The notes beneath the pieces were generated by a model, which did no database searches, had not been told where the DNA came from, and was given only the letters and a program-made list of their open reading frames with translations. Shown here in pieces: positions 24,586-33,210 of a stretch of DNA of 64,000 bases. Position 1 is the stretch's first letter. Every line of letters starts with the position of its first letter. Both the position numbers and the translations under genes were made by a program. Source of the stretch: Nostoc edaphicum CCNP1411 (lineage in GTDB: Bacteria > Cyanobacteriota > Cyanobacteriia > Cyanobacteriales > Nostocaceae); NCBI RefSeq assembly GCF_014023275.1, contig NZ_CP054698.1, positions 5,913,001-5,977,000 on the forward strand. The letters run 5' to 3'.

Positions 24586-26070
24586 ATGTCTGAAACTCCC
24601 GTATTAGATCAAATTATCAAAAATGTGCGGGTAGTTCGTCCCCATCAGGATGCAATCGAACTACTTGATTTAGGAATTAAGGATGGAAAATTTGCTCAGA
24701 TTGCCCCTAATATTAGCCCAGACACAGGCAAAGAGGTATTTGATGGCAAAAATTTACTGGGCTTTCCTGGGGTCGTAGATGCCCACATGCACATCGGTAT
24801 TTATCAACCCCTCGACAAAGATGCTGTGACTGAAACCAAAGCAGCTGCAATGGGAGGCGTGACTACCAGCTTAAATTATATCCGTACAGGGCAGTATTAT
24901 CTTAACAAAGGCGGCTCCTACCGCGATTTTTTTCCAGAAGTGTTGGCTTTATCCGCAGGTAATTTTTTTGTAGATTACAGCTATCACATTGCACCTATAG
25001 CTAGCCAGCATATTGACGAAATACCTTTATTGTTTGAAGAACACGGTGTATCTTCGTTTAAAATCTTCATGTTTTATGGCGGTTATGGATTGCATGGTTT
25101 GTCAGACCAGCAAAACCTCTTTTTGATGATTAATAAAGAGGAACGGTATGATTTCGCCCATTTTGAATTTATTATGCGTGGTCTAACTCGCTTGATGGAA
25201 AAACATCCAGAAGCGCGAGATACTATCAGCTTGAGTTTGCACTGCGAAGTTGCAGAAATTCTAAATGCTTATACCAAAATAGTTGAAAATGACTCTAGTC
25301 TGAGCGGATTACACGCTTACAGTGCAGCACGCCCTCCTCATTCCGAAGGTTTAGCAATTTGCATTGCTTCTTATTTAGCAAACGAGACTAACTGTGCAAA
25401 TATCAATTTGTTGCATCTAAGTTCGCGTAAAGCAATGGAAGCAGCTTTAACTATGCAAACTGCTTTTCCCCATATCAACTTTCGGCGAGAAGTTACTGTT
25501 GGACATTTGTTATTAGATGTCGATACTCCTAATACAATTTGGGCAAAAGTCAACCCTCCTATTCGTCCCCGTGCCGATGTGGAATATTTATGGCAAGCAG
25601 TACTCAACAATCAAGTAGATTGGATAGTTAGCGACCATGCTTGCTGTTCTGCTGAACAAAAAAGAAGTGCTAAAGACCCGAATAATATTTGGTTAGCAAA
25701 GTCTGGTTTTGGCGGTACAGAATATTTACTTTCTGGTGTATTGAGTGAAGGTAGCAAGCGGGGGATGTCTTACAACCAAATGGCTAAATTGCTATCTTGG
25801 AACCCATCCCGGCGCTTTGGTTTGTTAGAAAAAGGCGATATTGCCATTGGCTATGATGCTGATTTAGTACTGGTAGACCCAAATGAAAGCTTTGTGGTAT
25901 GTGCGGCTGAGTCAGAGTCACAACAAGGTTATACACCTTTTGAAGGAGTGGAATTAAGTGGAAGGGTGAAGAGTACTTTTCTGCGCGGAAACTTGATTTA
26001 CAACAATGGAAAAGTTCTAGGTTCACCTATTGGGCGCTATTTAAAAAGACCTTCTAGAATGTGCACATAG
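24586..26070 (+). CDS. Hydantoinase/dihydropyrimidinase-family amidohydrolase
   Basis: A 494-residue cyclic-amide hydrolase of the amidohydrolase superfamily. The ATG at 24586 is preferred, with GTGAGG acting as RBS; a GTG at 24574 is in frame. The metal motif is DAHMHIG (His67 and His69), the carbamylated lysine is probably in SSFKIFM near residue 160, and later ligands are in LSLHCEVAE, LLHLSSRKAM and VSDHACC. A binuclear site is therefore predicted. The family opens hydantoins, dihydropyrimidines or allantoin. The specific substrate is unknown; the neighbours are an Asp/Asn hydroxylase-like protein (divergent) and a bicupin (convergent). Confidence 0.88.
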   Translation: MSETPVLDQIIKNVRVVRPHQDAIELLDLGIKDGKFAQIAPNISPDTGKEVFDGKNLLGFPGVVDAHMHIGIYQPLDKDAVTETKAAAMGGVTTSLNYIRTGQYYLNKGGSYRDFFPEVLALSAGNFFVDYSYHIAPIASQHIDEIPLLFEEHGVSSFKIFMFYGGYGLHGLSDQQNLFLMINKEERYDFAHFEFIMRGLTRLMEKHPEARDTISLSLHCEVAEILNAYTKIVENDSSLSGLHAYSAARPPHSEGLAICIASYLANETNCANINLLHLSSRKAMEAALTMQTAFPHINFRREVTVGHLLLDVDTPNTIWAKVNPPIRPRADVEYLWQAVLNNQVDWIVSDHACCSAEQKRSAKDPNNIWLAKSGFGGTEYLLSGVLSEGSKRGMSYNQMAKLLSWNPSRRFGLLEKGDIAIGYDADLVLVDPNESFVVCAAESESQQGYTPFEGVELSGRVKSTFLRGNLIYNNGKVLGSPIGRYLKRPSRMCT

Positions 26071-26100
26071 AAACCTTGCTGTTTAAAAACTATGTGTTTA

Positions 26101-27003
26101 TTAGTGTGGATATGATAACACTGTTGCAACTTGTGATAAATCTCTATCAACGCGGATAAAGAATAAGCAACCATCATCTGTTCTGTGCCAAGGAGAGGTG
26201 GTAAAGCTGGGGATATAGCCAAAGTAATCCTTTACAAATCGTTCGTCTCCAATATCACAGTATCCAGCTAGACAATAGCCTTCCTCGTTATAACATTGAA
26301 TCATTGGGGACTTGCTATCATAATGTGGCAAGATAGCAAGCAGCCAGACTCCACCCCCGTTACTATCCTTCCTTAGCCACTTCTTATTTGCTTGTACAAA
26401 TTGAACTGTTTCTGTATTACCCCACGGTAGCAATTTGCTATCCAATGCTGGGATGAAGCCACTTAACCTAGCATCGGGATGATTATTTAGTGCATATTTA
26501 TACTTGAGAGAGCCGTTTTCCATCCACAGGATTTCCGCTTCCTCATCACCTAGCACTTTCCAAGGGCCTACTCTCACTCCTGCGGGGATAAAGGAGTAGC
26601 TATGCTTGTTTAGCTGCCACTCTCCCACTTGGATTGCACCCCTAAGCACGAAAATCTCCAAATCAGAAGTAAAGAAGCCAGACGGTGCTTCAAACTGCGG
26701 TGGTATTACAACTCTTGATGTTGATGCACCATTGCCATGCCAAGTAAGTAATCGACGGCTTCCAACTACTACATCCTCTGGCATTCCACTGACGCGCCAT
26801 GCGTGTTCTTCTGGTACAGCATTCGTATCAAAGAATTGGTACTGGCGAGGTACATACTCTTTGGAGATTGCTGTACACCTTCCTGATAGGTTCATGCGCC
26901 CTCTTCCGTCTCCACCCCAATCCTCTTTTACAGATGCTACGTGCAAAAAATCATCAGTTTGGTTTTCTTCTGCAAAATTAAAATTTATATTCTCTTCGCC
27001 CAC
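26101..27003 (-). CDS. Bicupin protein (DUF4437-like)
   Basis: A 300-residue protein started at a GTG at 27003, 11 bases after an AGGAG site. Two cupin-like halves are visible: the first around residues 90-165 (EIFVLRGAIQVGEWQLNKHSY, then FIPAGVRVGPWKV) and a second around 220-295 (CYNEEGYCLAGYCDIGDERF, then SFTTSPWHRTDDGCLFFIRVD). These resemble ChrR/DUF4437 cupins that bind a metal through His and Glu. No signal peptide. It converges on the hydantoinase-like gene with 30 bases between stops. The function is unknown; a small-molecule binding or dioxygenase role is possible. Confidence 0.75.
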   Translation of the reverse strand: MGEENINFNFAEENQTDDFLHVASVKEDWGGDGRGRMNLSGRCTAISKEYVPRQYQFFDTNAVPEEHAWRVSGMPEDVVVGSRRLLTWHGNGASTSRVVIPPQFEAPSGFFTSDLEIFVLRGAIQVGEWQLNKHSYSFIPAGVRVGPWKVLGDEEAEILWMENGSLKYKYALNNHPDARLSGFIPALDSKLLPWGNTETVQFVQANKKWLRKDSNGGGVWLLAILPHYDSKSPMIQCYNEEGYCLAGYCDIGDERFVKDYFGYIPSFTTSPWHRTDDGCLFFIRVDRDLSQVATVLSYPH

Positions 27004-27029
27004 GACTTCACATTCTCCTGTTTATATAC

Positions 27030-27131
27030 CAATACGCTTGGGTTAAGGGCTAATTGTACAAAATTGTGGGTTTTCGAGACGCGATAAATCGCCGTCTCTA
27101 CAAGTGTTTTGGTCTTATCTGAACTGTATTG
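27030..27131. mobile_element. MITE, CAATACGGTTCGGTTAAGG family, degenerate copy with 10-bp target duplication
   Basis: The ends are CAATACGCTTGGGTTAAGG and, inverted, CAATACAGTTCAGATAAGAC. Flanks GTTTATATAC (27020-27029) and GTTTATATGC (27132-27141) match at 9 of 10 bases, indicating a 10-bp target duplication as in the copies at 36344 and 55588. Confidence 0.75.
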
Positions 27132-27181
27132 GTTTATATGCTTCTCATTAGGCATTTAATTTTATTTGTTAATTCAGCAAA

Positions 27182-27481
27182 TTACCTTTTTTGTGCTATG
27201 GTTTGTAGCCATTCAATCAGTGGTCTTAAGGTTCCTGGTAATGCTGACTCACTGACAGTCACCGTATGCTGCTTACCGTTATCTTCCACTGTTAACTTAT
27301 ACTGAAAGCGATCGCTCTGGGGATTTGGCGAGGTAATTAGTTCAGGTAGCCTAAATAAATCTGCAACTTCCACCAGTCGGGGAAGTGTCGCTGCTTCATG
27401 TGGTGGGAGAGTATCTGTATCAACGGTTGTCTTTTTGCTAATTCCGGCAAAGCCACCTGTGCGTTCAAATGATACTCGCAT
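27182..27481 (-). CDS. Emfourin-like protealysin inhibitor
   Basis: The start at 27481 (MRVSFERTGGFAG) is preferred, giving 99 residues. The sequence RVSFERTGGFAGI, a central segment EAATLPRLVEVADLFRLPEL and a C-terminal QYKLTVEDNGKQHTVTVSES match the pattern of emfourin, the small proteinaceous inhibitor that pairs with protealysin-type M4 metalloproteases. The M4 protease gene lies upstream on the same strand (176 bases), the expected arrangement. It probably keeps the protease inactive in the cytoplasm. The recognition is from family pattern plus context. Confidence 0.82.
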   Translation of the reverse strand: MRVSFERTGGFAGISKKTTVDTDTLPPHEAATLPRLVEVADLFRLPELITSPNPQSDRFQYKLTVEDNGKQHTVTVSESALPGTLRPLIEWLQTIAQKR

Positions 27482-27657
27482 TTTTTTGCTCTCCGTTGTG
27501 TTATTTGGTTGGGATAAATACAAATACTGGGAGATGATAGTTATCACCTCCCACTTTAGCAACAACAAACAATAGATTTATCAGTCCTGAGTGTTGAGTG
27601 AGGGAGTGGAAGGTATTGACCATTTATTCCTAACTCCTCACCCATCACTCCTAACCC

Positions 27658-28737
27658 CTAGATAACTCCTACCTTTTGCCAAGCGTTCTGTACAGCTTTT
27701 TGCTCATGACTGTCATTACCGTAGAGTTCGCCAGCAACTTGAATGGTGACGTTGGCAGCTTTTTTAAAATCTGCTTTGGCACGCAAGCGATCGCGCAAAG
27801 CTATGTACCAGATTTTACCAGCTTTTTCCCAAGCATAGCCACCAATCTCAACAGCCGCTAGATAAAAGGCATGGTTAGGGATTCCTGAGTTGATATGCAC
27901 CCCAGCATTATCTTCAGCACCAGTATATTTATCTTTCATGTGACCTGGTTGGGGATCTTTACCCAGTACTGGGTCATTGTATGCTGTTCCCGGTGCTTTC
28001 ATGGAACGGAGGGCAACACCTTTGACAGTCGGTACTAAAAGACCTTCGCCAATTAGCCAATCTGCCTCTTGTGCAGTCTGGTTTTTAGTTTTTTGTTTCA
28101 CCAGACAACCAAAGACATCAGAAAAAGATTCATTCAGTGCCCCTGGTTCTCCATAATACTGCAAACCCGCTTCATACTGAGTTATCCCATGAGCTAACTC
28201 ATGTCCAATCACATCAATCGACTTTGTGAAGCGCTGAAACATTTCTCCATCGCCATCACCATAAACCATTTGGTCGCCGTTCCAAAAGGCGTTGTCATAC
28301 TTGACTCCATAATGCACGGTGGAGTCTAAACGTAGTCCTTTGTCGTCAATGGAATTGCGATCGAATATCTCATAAAACAATTCATAAGTAGCACCAGCAG
28401 CATCGTAGGCTTCATTCACTGCTACATCACTGCTTGGTGGATCTCCTTCACCTCGTACCAATGTACCAGGAAGTTGCTGGCCATTTTTTGCATCGTAGAT
28501 GGTGCGGCGCTTTTCACCCGGAGAAGGTGCAAATGATACAGTACCTATGACATCTCTCCGTCCGCGAAACTGTGCTGAAGCATTTAATGTATGAAAAGCC
28601 CAACTCCGCTGTTGAGGATTGCCATTTACCACAACATTTTCCAACATGTGGGGCGGGATAATACAACAAATCGGGCATCTAGAGTAAAGTGGATGCTCAT
28701 ACTTAAACCCGGCTGATTTCTTTTTATTTCGAGCCAT
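27658..28737 (-). CDS. Protealysin-type M4 metallopeptidase
   Basis: The start at 28737 (MARNKKKSAG) is chosen because GGAG lies nine bases upstream; an earlier in-frame ATG at 28773 lacks this. The 359-residue thermolysin-fold protease has a short N-terminal propeptide with the CCIIPPHML motif typical of protealysin, and no signal peptide. The zinc site is HELAHGIT with the third ligand in GALNESFSDVFG, and the catalytic His is in AGVHINSGIPNHAF. It would be synthesised as a cytoplasmic proenzyme. The downstream gene encodes an emfourin-like inhibitor of this protease class. Confidence 0.93.
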   Translation of the reverse strand: MARNKKKSAGFKYEHPLYSRCPICCIIPPHMLENVVVNGNPQQRSWAFHTLNASAQFRGRRDVIGTVSFAPSPGEKRRTIYDAKNGQQLPGTLVRGEGDPPSSDVAVNEAYDAAGATYELFYEIFDRNSIDDKGLRLDSTVHYGVKYDNAFWNGDQMVYGDGDGEMFQRFTKSIDVIGHELAHGITQYEAGLQYYGEPGALNESFSDVFGCLVKQKTKNQTAQEADWLIGEGLLVPTVKGVALRSMKAPGTAYNDPVLGKDPQPGHMKDKYTGAEDNAGVHINSGIPNHAFYLAAVEIGGYAWEKAGKIWYIALRDRLRAKADFKKAANVTIQVAGELYGNDSHEQKAVQNAWQKVGVI

Positions 28738-29138
28738 CCAAGATATTCTCCTTTTGAAACTAGGTGATGGCAAACAGTGGCTTTAACTCCACTTTTGAAA
28801 CGAGCAGAAAAACGAATCCAAATCGTGTGCCCCTGGTTTTTTTGAATAAAATTTTCTACTCTGTATTTTGGGATAGGTCTGTGGAGGATTGATAGTACCC
28901 TCACGGGTACTGCTGATGTAGAAATATTGCATAAAAACACAAGGAAAGCTTATATACCGCAAATTTCAGCTAAAATCCTTGCGTGAGTTAGCCAGACCTC
29001 CTTTACAGACCTAATGCGTTTATATATTAGTTCTTCTTAAAAAAGATCATGTTATTTATTGCTGTTTTGTTACTATCAAGCTCTTAATGCTATAAATACC
29101 CATTGGAGCCAAATTCAAGCATCCAAAACCTCAAATTT
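28738..29138. other. Intergenic region upstream of the M4 protease
   Basis: About 400 bases with the likely protease promoter on its left side. A 104-codon minus-strand frame here overlaps the protease N-terminus and was not accepted. No repeat or RNA gene recognised. Confidence 0.45.
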
Positions 29139-29879
29139 TCACAGCCAGCCACCAAACACTGCCAGTCCATAATATTTCCAAGGCACTGCAACTATCTTAA
29201 ATCCAGCTTTGGTCAACATTTGTAAATGAGCATCGAGGGTAGCTAACTGATCTTGACTGGAGTAACCTTGAGTGCTGCTAGCACCAAGCTTGGCGCGAAT
29301 TTCTGTTAAACTAGTTCCCTGTTCAACTGACCATTCCTCTCGTGCCGCCTTATAAACTTCTGCTAAGGTTGGTGATTCTGGTAAGGTGGGGTCTGCATTC
29401 CAAAAACAGCCGTATTGAGTGAGGCTAGTAGCGATTCGGCTAAATAACTTAAATTTCATCTCATCTTGGAGATGGTGGATTGCCAAGGATGAGACACAGG
29501 CATCAAATTCACTACCAATATTTAATTTCTCTGGATTATTTGCCCACTCACCAAAATCTGCTTGTATACCAGTCCAACGTTTTTGATGTCCAGTTGCTGT
29601 GATTTTATCTTGGGCAAATTGCAGCATTCGAGGTGAATAATCTAGGGCAATTACTTGGGCATCTGGAAAGTGGTTGAGTATCTTGAGACTAAGTTCACCG
29701 GTACCACAGCCCAATTCTAAAATACGCCGACTTGTGGAAGGTAGACAACGGGTAATTACCTCCAACATCTCATCATATCTGGGTAACAGTTGGCGAATAC
29801 CAATGTCAAAATCAGCAGTGTTGGCGAATACCTCTCCGGGAAATAACTGTTGCATGGGTATTGGAATAAATAGACACAT
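29139..29879 (-). CDS. Class I SAM-dependent methyltransferase
   Basis: A 246-residue Rossmann-fold methyltransferase. Motif I is ILELGCGTGELS at about residues 52-63, followed by VIALDYSPRMLQFA (motif II) and a CVSSLAIHHLQD post-motif typical of small-molecule methyltransferases. The C-terminal region (LQMLTKAGFKIVAVPWKYYGLAVFGGW) resembles UbiE/Tam-like enzymes. The substrate is unknown. It lies upstream of the MAA cluster on the opposite strand, so it is not obviously part of that pathway, which has its own O-methyltransferase. Confidence 0.88.
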   Translation of the reverse strand: MCLFIPIPMQQLFPGEVFANTADFDIGIRQLLPRYDEMLEVITRCLPSTSRRILELGCGTGELSLKILNHFPDAQVIALDYSPRMLQFAQDKITATGHQKRWTGIQADFGEWANNPEKLNIGSEFDACVSSLAIHHLQDEMKFKLFSRIATSLTQYGCFWNADPTLPESPTLAEVYKAAREEWSVEQGTSLTEIRAKLGASSTQGYSSQDQLATLDAHLQMLTKAGFKIVAVPWKYYGLAVFGGWL

Positions 29880-30804
29880 TTCTCCATATTAATCATCCAT
29901 CATTACCGAGGTACGCGCTACATCGATAGAAACAAGTTTTTGTATTAAAAAATATTCACTCAATATACTTTTGGCAGAATACATACATCACATTTTATGT
30001 TATATGCAAGAAAATTATCTCTTGAATTGAAGCTGAAATCCCATGATTTTAAGGGAAAAAGCCAATTTAACTCTTTTTTAAGATTTGTAAAGATAAAAAT
30101 GTTCACATATTGAGTTAAACTAATGTGTGTGATTAGTAACTCTGATAAATTAAAATTTTTGGTTTTCAAAAGTTACTGACGTTGGTATATTCAATACTGA
30201 ACAGAAAGTTAACTAAATCAAACTAGAAGTCCACTGTCATTCTGAGTCAAACAGAGTGTAGCGATACAAGGTTCAAGACTAATGCTAAAAAACAGCGAAC
30301 AGAAAGTTAATGAAGGCTGTAATCTCAAATGGAAGCCCGGAGGTAAACTATCTGTGCGGTTTTCTCTGTTAGAAATTTTGCGAAGTAGAACGGTCGGAAA
30401 GCCACTATAGTATAGGTATAGTAGGTTTTATCCTATAGTTAATCTGCATTTAGGGTAATTTCCGAAAACTCATGCTGAGTTAATCTAAATTAAGGTTAAC
30501 TTGCTTAATTAGTGTCAACAATCCCAAAAAAGCTTAAGCGTTATGGCGATAAGTTTTCGATGGGGTAATTTGACCAAATTTGAAGCAACCTATAAAAGGT
30601 TAGCTGAAAGAATTTAACTAAGTAATGGTGTTATTTAGTAACATCATCTGGTAATAATAATCAGCTTTTCTAGTGAAAGCTTGCTTTAGGATGCCTAAAA
30701 TTTTCGGCAACTAATAGCATCATTTGTTATTGCCATAAATCAGGTTAAATCTGAAATATTGCCTGAATATCACAACTTTTTCACTTATATTAAGGACAAC
30801 AGCA
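29880..30804. other. Long upstream region of the MAA cluster
   Basis: A 925-base gap between the divergent methyltransferase and mysA. It contains a TATAGTATAGGTATAGTAGG stretch near 30407 and a small hairpin AACCTATAAAAGGTT at about 30588. A 42-codon ORF at 30282 has no other support. The mysA promoter and leader are expected here, but no specific operator could be identified. Confidence 0.5.
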
Positions 30805-32037
30805 ATGAATAATGTTCAAGCATCCTTTGAAGCAACAGAAGCTGAATTTCGCGTGGAAGGTTACGAGAAAATTGAGTTTAGTCTGGTGTATGTGAACGGT
30901 GCGTTTGATATCAATAACAGAGAAATTGCAGACAGCTATGAGAAATTTGGCCGCTGTTTGACAGTGATTGATGCCAATGTCAATAGGCTATATGGGAAGC
31001 AAATCAAGTCATATTTTAAACACTATGGCATTGATCTGACTGTAGTTCCTATTGTCATTACTGAGCCGACTAAAACCCTTGCAACCTTTGAAAAAATTGT
31101 TGATGCTTTTTCTGATTTTGGCTTAATCCGTAAGGAACCGGTGTTAGTAGTGGGTGGTGGTTTAGTCACTGATGTAGCTGGCTTTGCGTGTGCTTCTTAC
31201 CGTCGCAAGAGTAACTACATTCGTATTCCTACTACACTGATTGGTTTAATTGATGCAGGTGTGGCGATTAAGGTTGCAGTCAACCATCGCAAGTTAAAAA
31301 ATCGTTTGGGTGCATATCATGCTCCTTTGAAAGTGATCCTCGATTTCTCCTTTTTGCAAACATTACCAACGGCTCAAGTTCGTAATGGCATGGCAGAATT
31401 AATCAAAATTGCTGTTGTTGCCAACTCTGAAGTCTTTGAATTGCTGGATGAATATGGCGAAGAGTTGCTGCGTACTCACTTTGGACATGTGAATGGCACA
31501 AGTGAACTGAAAGTGATCGCACACAAACTCAATTACGAGGCAATTAAAACTATGCTGGAGTTGGAAACTCCTAATTTGCATGAGTTAGACCTCGATCGCG
31601 TCATCGCCTATGGTCACACTTGGAGTCCTACCCTAGAATTAGCCCCGATGGTACCGCTATTTCACGGTCACGCTGTGAATATAGACATGGCTTTATCTGC
31701 AAGCATTGCAGCAAGACGTGGTTACATTACAACTGGAGAACGCGATCGCATTTTGAGCTTGATGAGTCGTATCGGTTTATCAATCGATCATCCTTTACTA
31801 GATAGCGATTTGCTCTGGTATGCAACCCAATCTATCAGCTTGACGCGAGACGGTAAACAACGCGCAGCTATGCCCAAACCCATTGGTGAATGCTTCTTTG
31901 TTAACGATTTCACTCGTGAAGAATTAGATGCAGCCTTAGCTGAACACAAACGTCTGTGTGCTAAATACCCTCGTGGCGGAGATGGGATTGACGCTTACAT
32001 CGAGACTCAAGAAGAATCCAAACTATTGGGAGTGTGA
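30805..32037 (+). CDS. mysA: Desmethyl-4-deoxygadusol synthase
   Basis: A 410-residue sugar-phosphate cyclase of the dehydroquinate synthase superfamily that makes desmethyl-4-deoxygadusol, the MAA core precursor, from sedoheptulose 7-phosphate. The NAD-binding region shows [14 protein letters not shown], followed by [19 protein letters not shown]. Metal and substrate residues are in [18 protein letters not shown] and FHGHAVNID. The identity is strongly supported by the following O-methyltransferase (4 bases between stop and start) and the ATP-grasp gene. It is the first gene of the plus-strand MAA operon. Confidence 0.95.
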   Translation: MNNVQASFEATEAEFRVEGYEKIEFSLVYVNGAFDINNREIADSYEKFGRCLTVIDANVNRLYGKQIKSYFKHYGIDLTVVPIVITEPTKTLATFEKIVDAFSDFGLIRKEPVLVVGGGLVTDVAGFACASYRRKSNYIRIPTTLIGLIDAGVAIKVAVNHRKLKNRLGAYHAPLKVILDFSFLQTLPTAQVRNGMAELIKIAVVANSEVFELLDEYGEELLRTHFGHVNGTSELKVIAHKLNYEAIKTMLELETPNLHELDLDRVIAYGHTWSPTLELAPMVPLFHGHAVNIDMALSASIAARRGYITTGERDRILSLMSRIGLSIDHPLLDSDLLWYATQSISLTRDGKQRAAMPKPIGECFFVNDFTREELDAALAEHKRLCAKYPRGGDGIDAYIETQEESKLLGV

Positions 32038-32041
32038 AAAC

Positions 32042-32875
32042 ATGACCAGTATTTTAGGACGAGATACCGCAAGACCGATAACCCCACACAGCATCCTTGT
32101 AGCACAGTTACAGAAAACTCTCCGGATAGCAGAAGAGAGCAATATTCCTTTAGAGATATTGACATCTCTGCGCCAAGGTTTGCAATTAGCAGCAGGTTTA
32201 GATCCCTATCTGGATGATTGCACTACTCCCGAATCGGCTGCATTGACAGCATTAGCACAAAAAACCAGCAAAGAAGACTGGAGTAAACGCTTTAGTGATG
32301 GTGAAACAGTGCGTCAACTAGAGCAGGAAATGCTCTCAGGACATCTTGAAGGACAAACACTAAAGATGTTTGTGCATATTACCAAAGCCAAGCGCATCCT
32401 GGAAGTGGGAATGTTTACAGGATATTCAGCCTTGGCGATGGCGGAAGCGTTACCACCCGATGGACGACTCATTGCTTGTGAAGTAGACTCTTATGTGGCT
32501 GAATTTGCTCAAACTTGCTTTCAGGAGTCTCCCCACGGCGACAAGATTGTTGTAGAAGTAGCACCTGCATTAGAGACATTGCACAAGTTGGCGGCTAAAG
32601 AAGAATCATTTGATCTGATCTTCATTGATGCCGATAAAAAGGAGTATGTAGAATACTTCCAAATTATCTTGGATAGCCATTTACTGGCTCCCGACGGGTT
32701 AATCTGCGTCGATAATACGTTGTTACAGGGACAAGTTTACTTACCATCCGAACAGCGTACTGCTAATGGTGAGGCGATCGCTAAATTCAACCGCATTGTC
32801 GCCGCAGATCCTCGTGTAGAGCAAGTTCTGTTACCCATACGAGATGGTATAACCCTGATTAGACGCTTGGTGTAA
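32042..32875 (+). CDS. mysB: 4-deoxygadusol-forming O-methyltransferase
   Basis: A 277-residue SAM-dependent O-methyltransferase started at MTSILGRDTA, 4 bases after the mysA stop; a longer upstream frame overlaps mysA and is not preferred. It has the CCoAMT-like motif ILEVGMFTGYSALAMAEALP and metal-site segments FDLIFIDADKKEY and ICVDNTL. It methylates desmethyl-4-deoxygadusol to 4-deoxygadusol in the cytoplasm. The tight spacing indicates co-expression with mysA. Confidence 0.95.
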   Translation: MTSILGRDTARPITPHSILVAQLQKTLRIAEESNIPLEILTSLRQGLQLAAGLDPYLDDCTTPESAALTALAQKTSKEDWSKRFSDGETVRQLEQEMLSGHLEGQTLKMFVHITKAKRILEVGMFTGYSALAMAEALPPDGRLIACEVDSYVAEFAQTCFQESPHGDKIVVEVAPALETLHKLAAKEESFDLIFIDADKKEYVEYFQIILDSHLLAPDGLICVDNTLLQGQVYLPSEQRTANGEAIAKFNRIVAADPRVEQVLLPIRDGITLIRRLV

Positions 32876-32964
32876 CAGGCGCTATCAATTCAAAGCATCA
32901 CAAAAAGGCGACTCTATAGCGGTTCTTATTTGGATGCAATATCCGGTAGGGGTGCATATCTGTG

Positions 32965-33160
32965 CATTGGTGTCAACTTAACGTGAAAACTAGCCTAGTA
33001 CAAGCTTTTAGATATTGTCTCGTTCCCAGTCGGAGACTGGGAATGCCGTCCTAGAGGCTCCGCCTCCCTTGCTGGCGGCAGAGCCGCCAAGAGTAGCATT
33101 TCCAGCCCATAGGCTGGAAACGAGATTTGAAAAGGCTTTTAGCTTAAGTTGACACCAATG
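32965..33160. mobile_element. MITE, CATTGGTGTCAACTTAA family, between mysB and mysC
   Basis: The inverted ends are CATTGGTGTCAACTTAA (32965-32981) and TTAAGTTGACACCAATG (33144-33160), a perfect 17-base match. Flanks ATATCTGTG and ATATGTGTG match at 8 of 9 bases. The target was itself part of a GTAGGGG...CCCCTAC palindrome, whose halves lie at ~32947 and ~33170. The interior contains CCAGTCGGAGACTGG and GGCGGCAGAGCCGCC palindromes. The same family occurs at 41260-41464. Confidence 0.8.
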
Positions 33161-33210
33161 ATATGTGTGCGCCCCTACAAATGACCGCATTCCACGCAAA
33201 GGAAAGACTT

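Noticed and set aside
26606..27046. 146-codon plus-strand ORF opposite the bicupin
   Set aside because: Shadow of the minus-strand cupin gene, whose domain pattern is clear.
28626..28940. 104-codon minus-strand ORF overlapping the M4 protease start
   Set aside because: It overlaps the well-supported protease N-terminus in another frame and shows no family features.
30282..30410. 42-codon ORF upstream of mysA
   Set aside because: No ribosome site or domain; probably chance.
33163..33210. Upstream ATG extending mysC
   Set aside because: The extension is encoded by repeat sequence; the ATG at 33211 has a ribosome site and matches the expected N-terminus.
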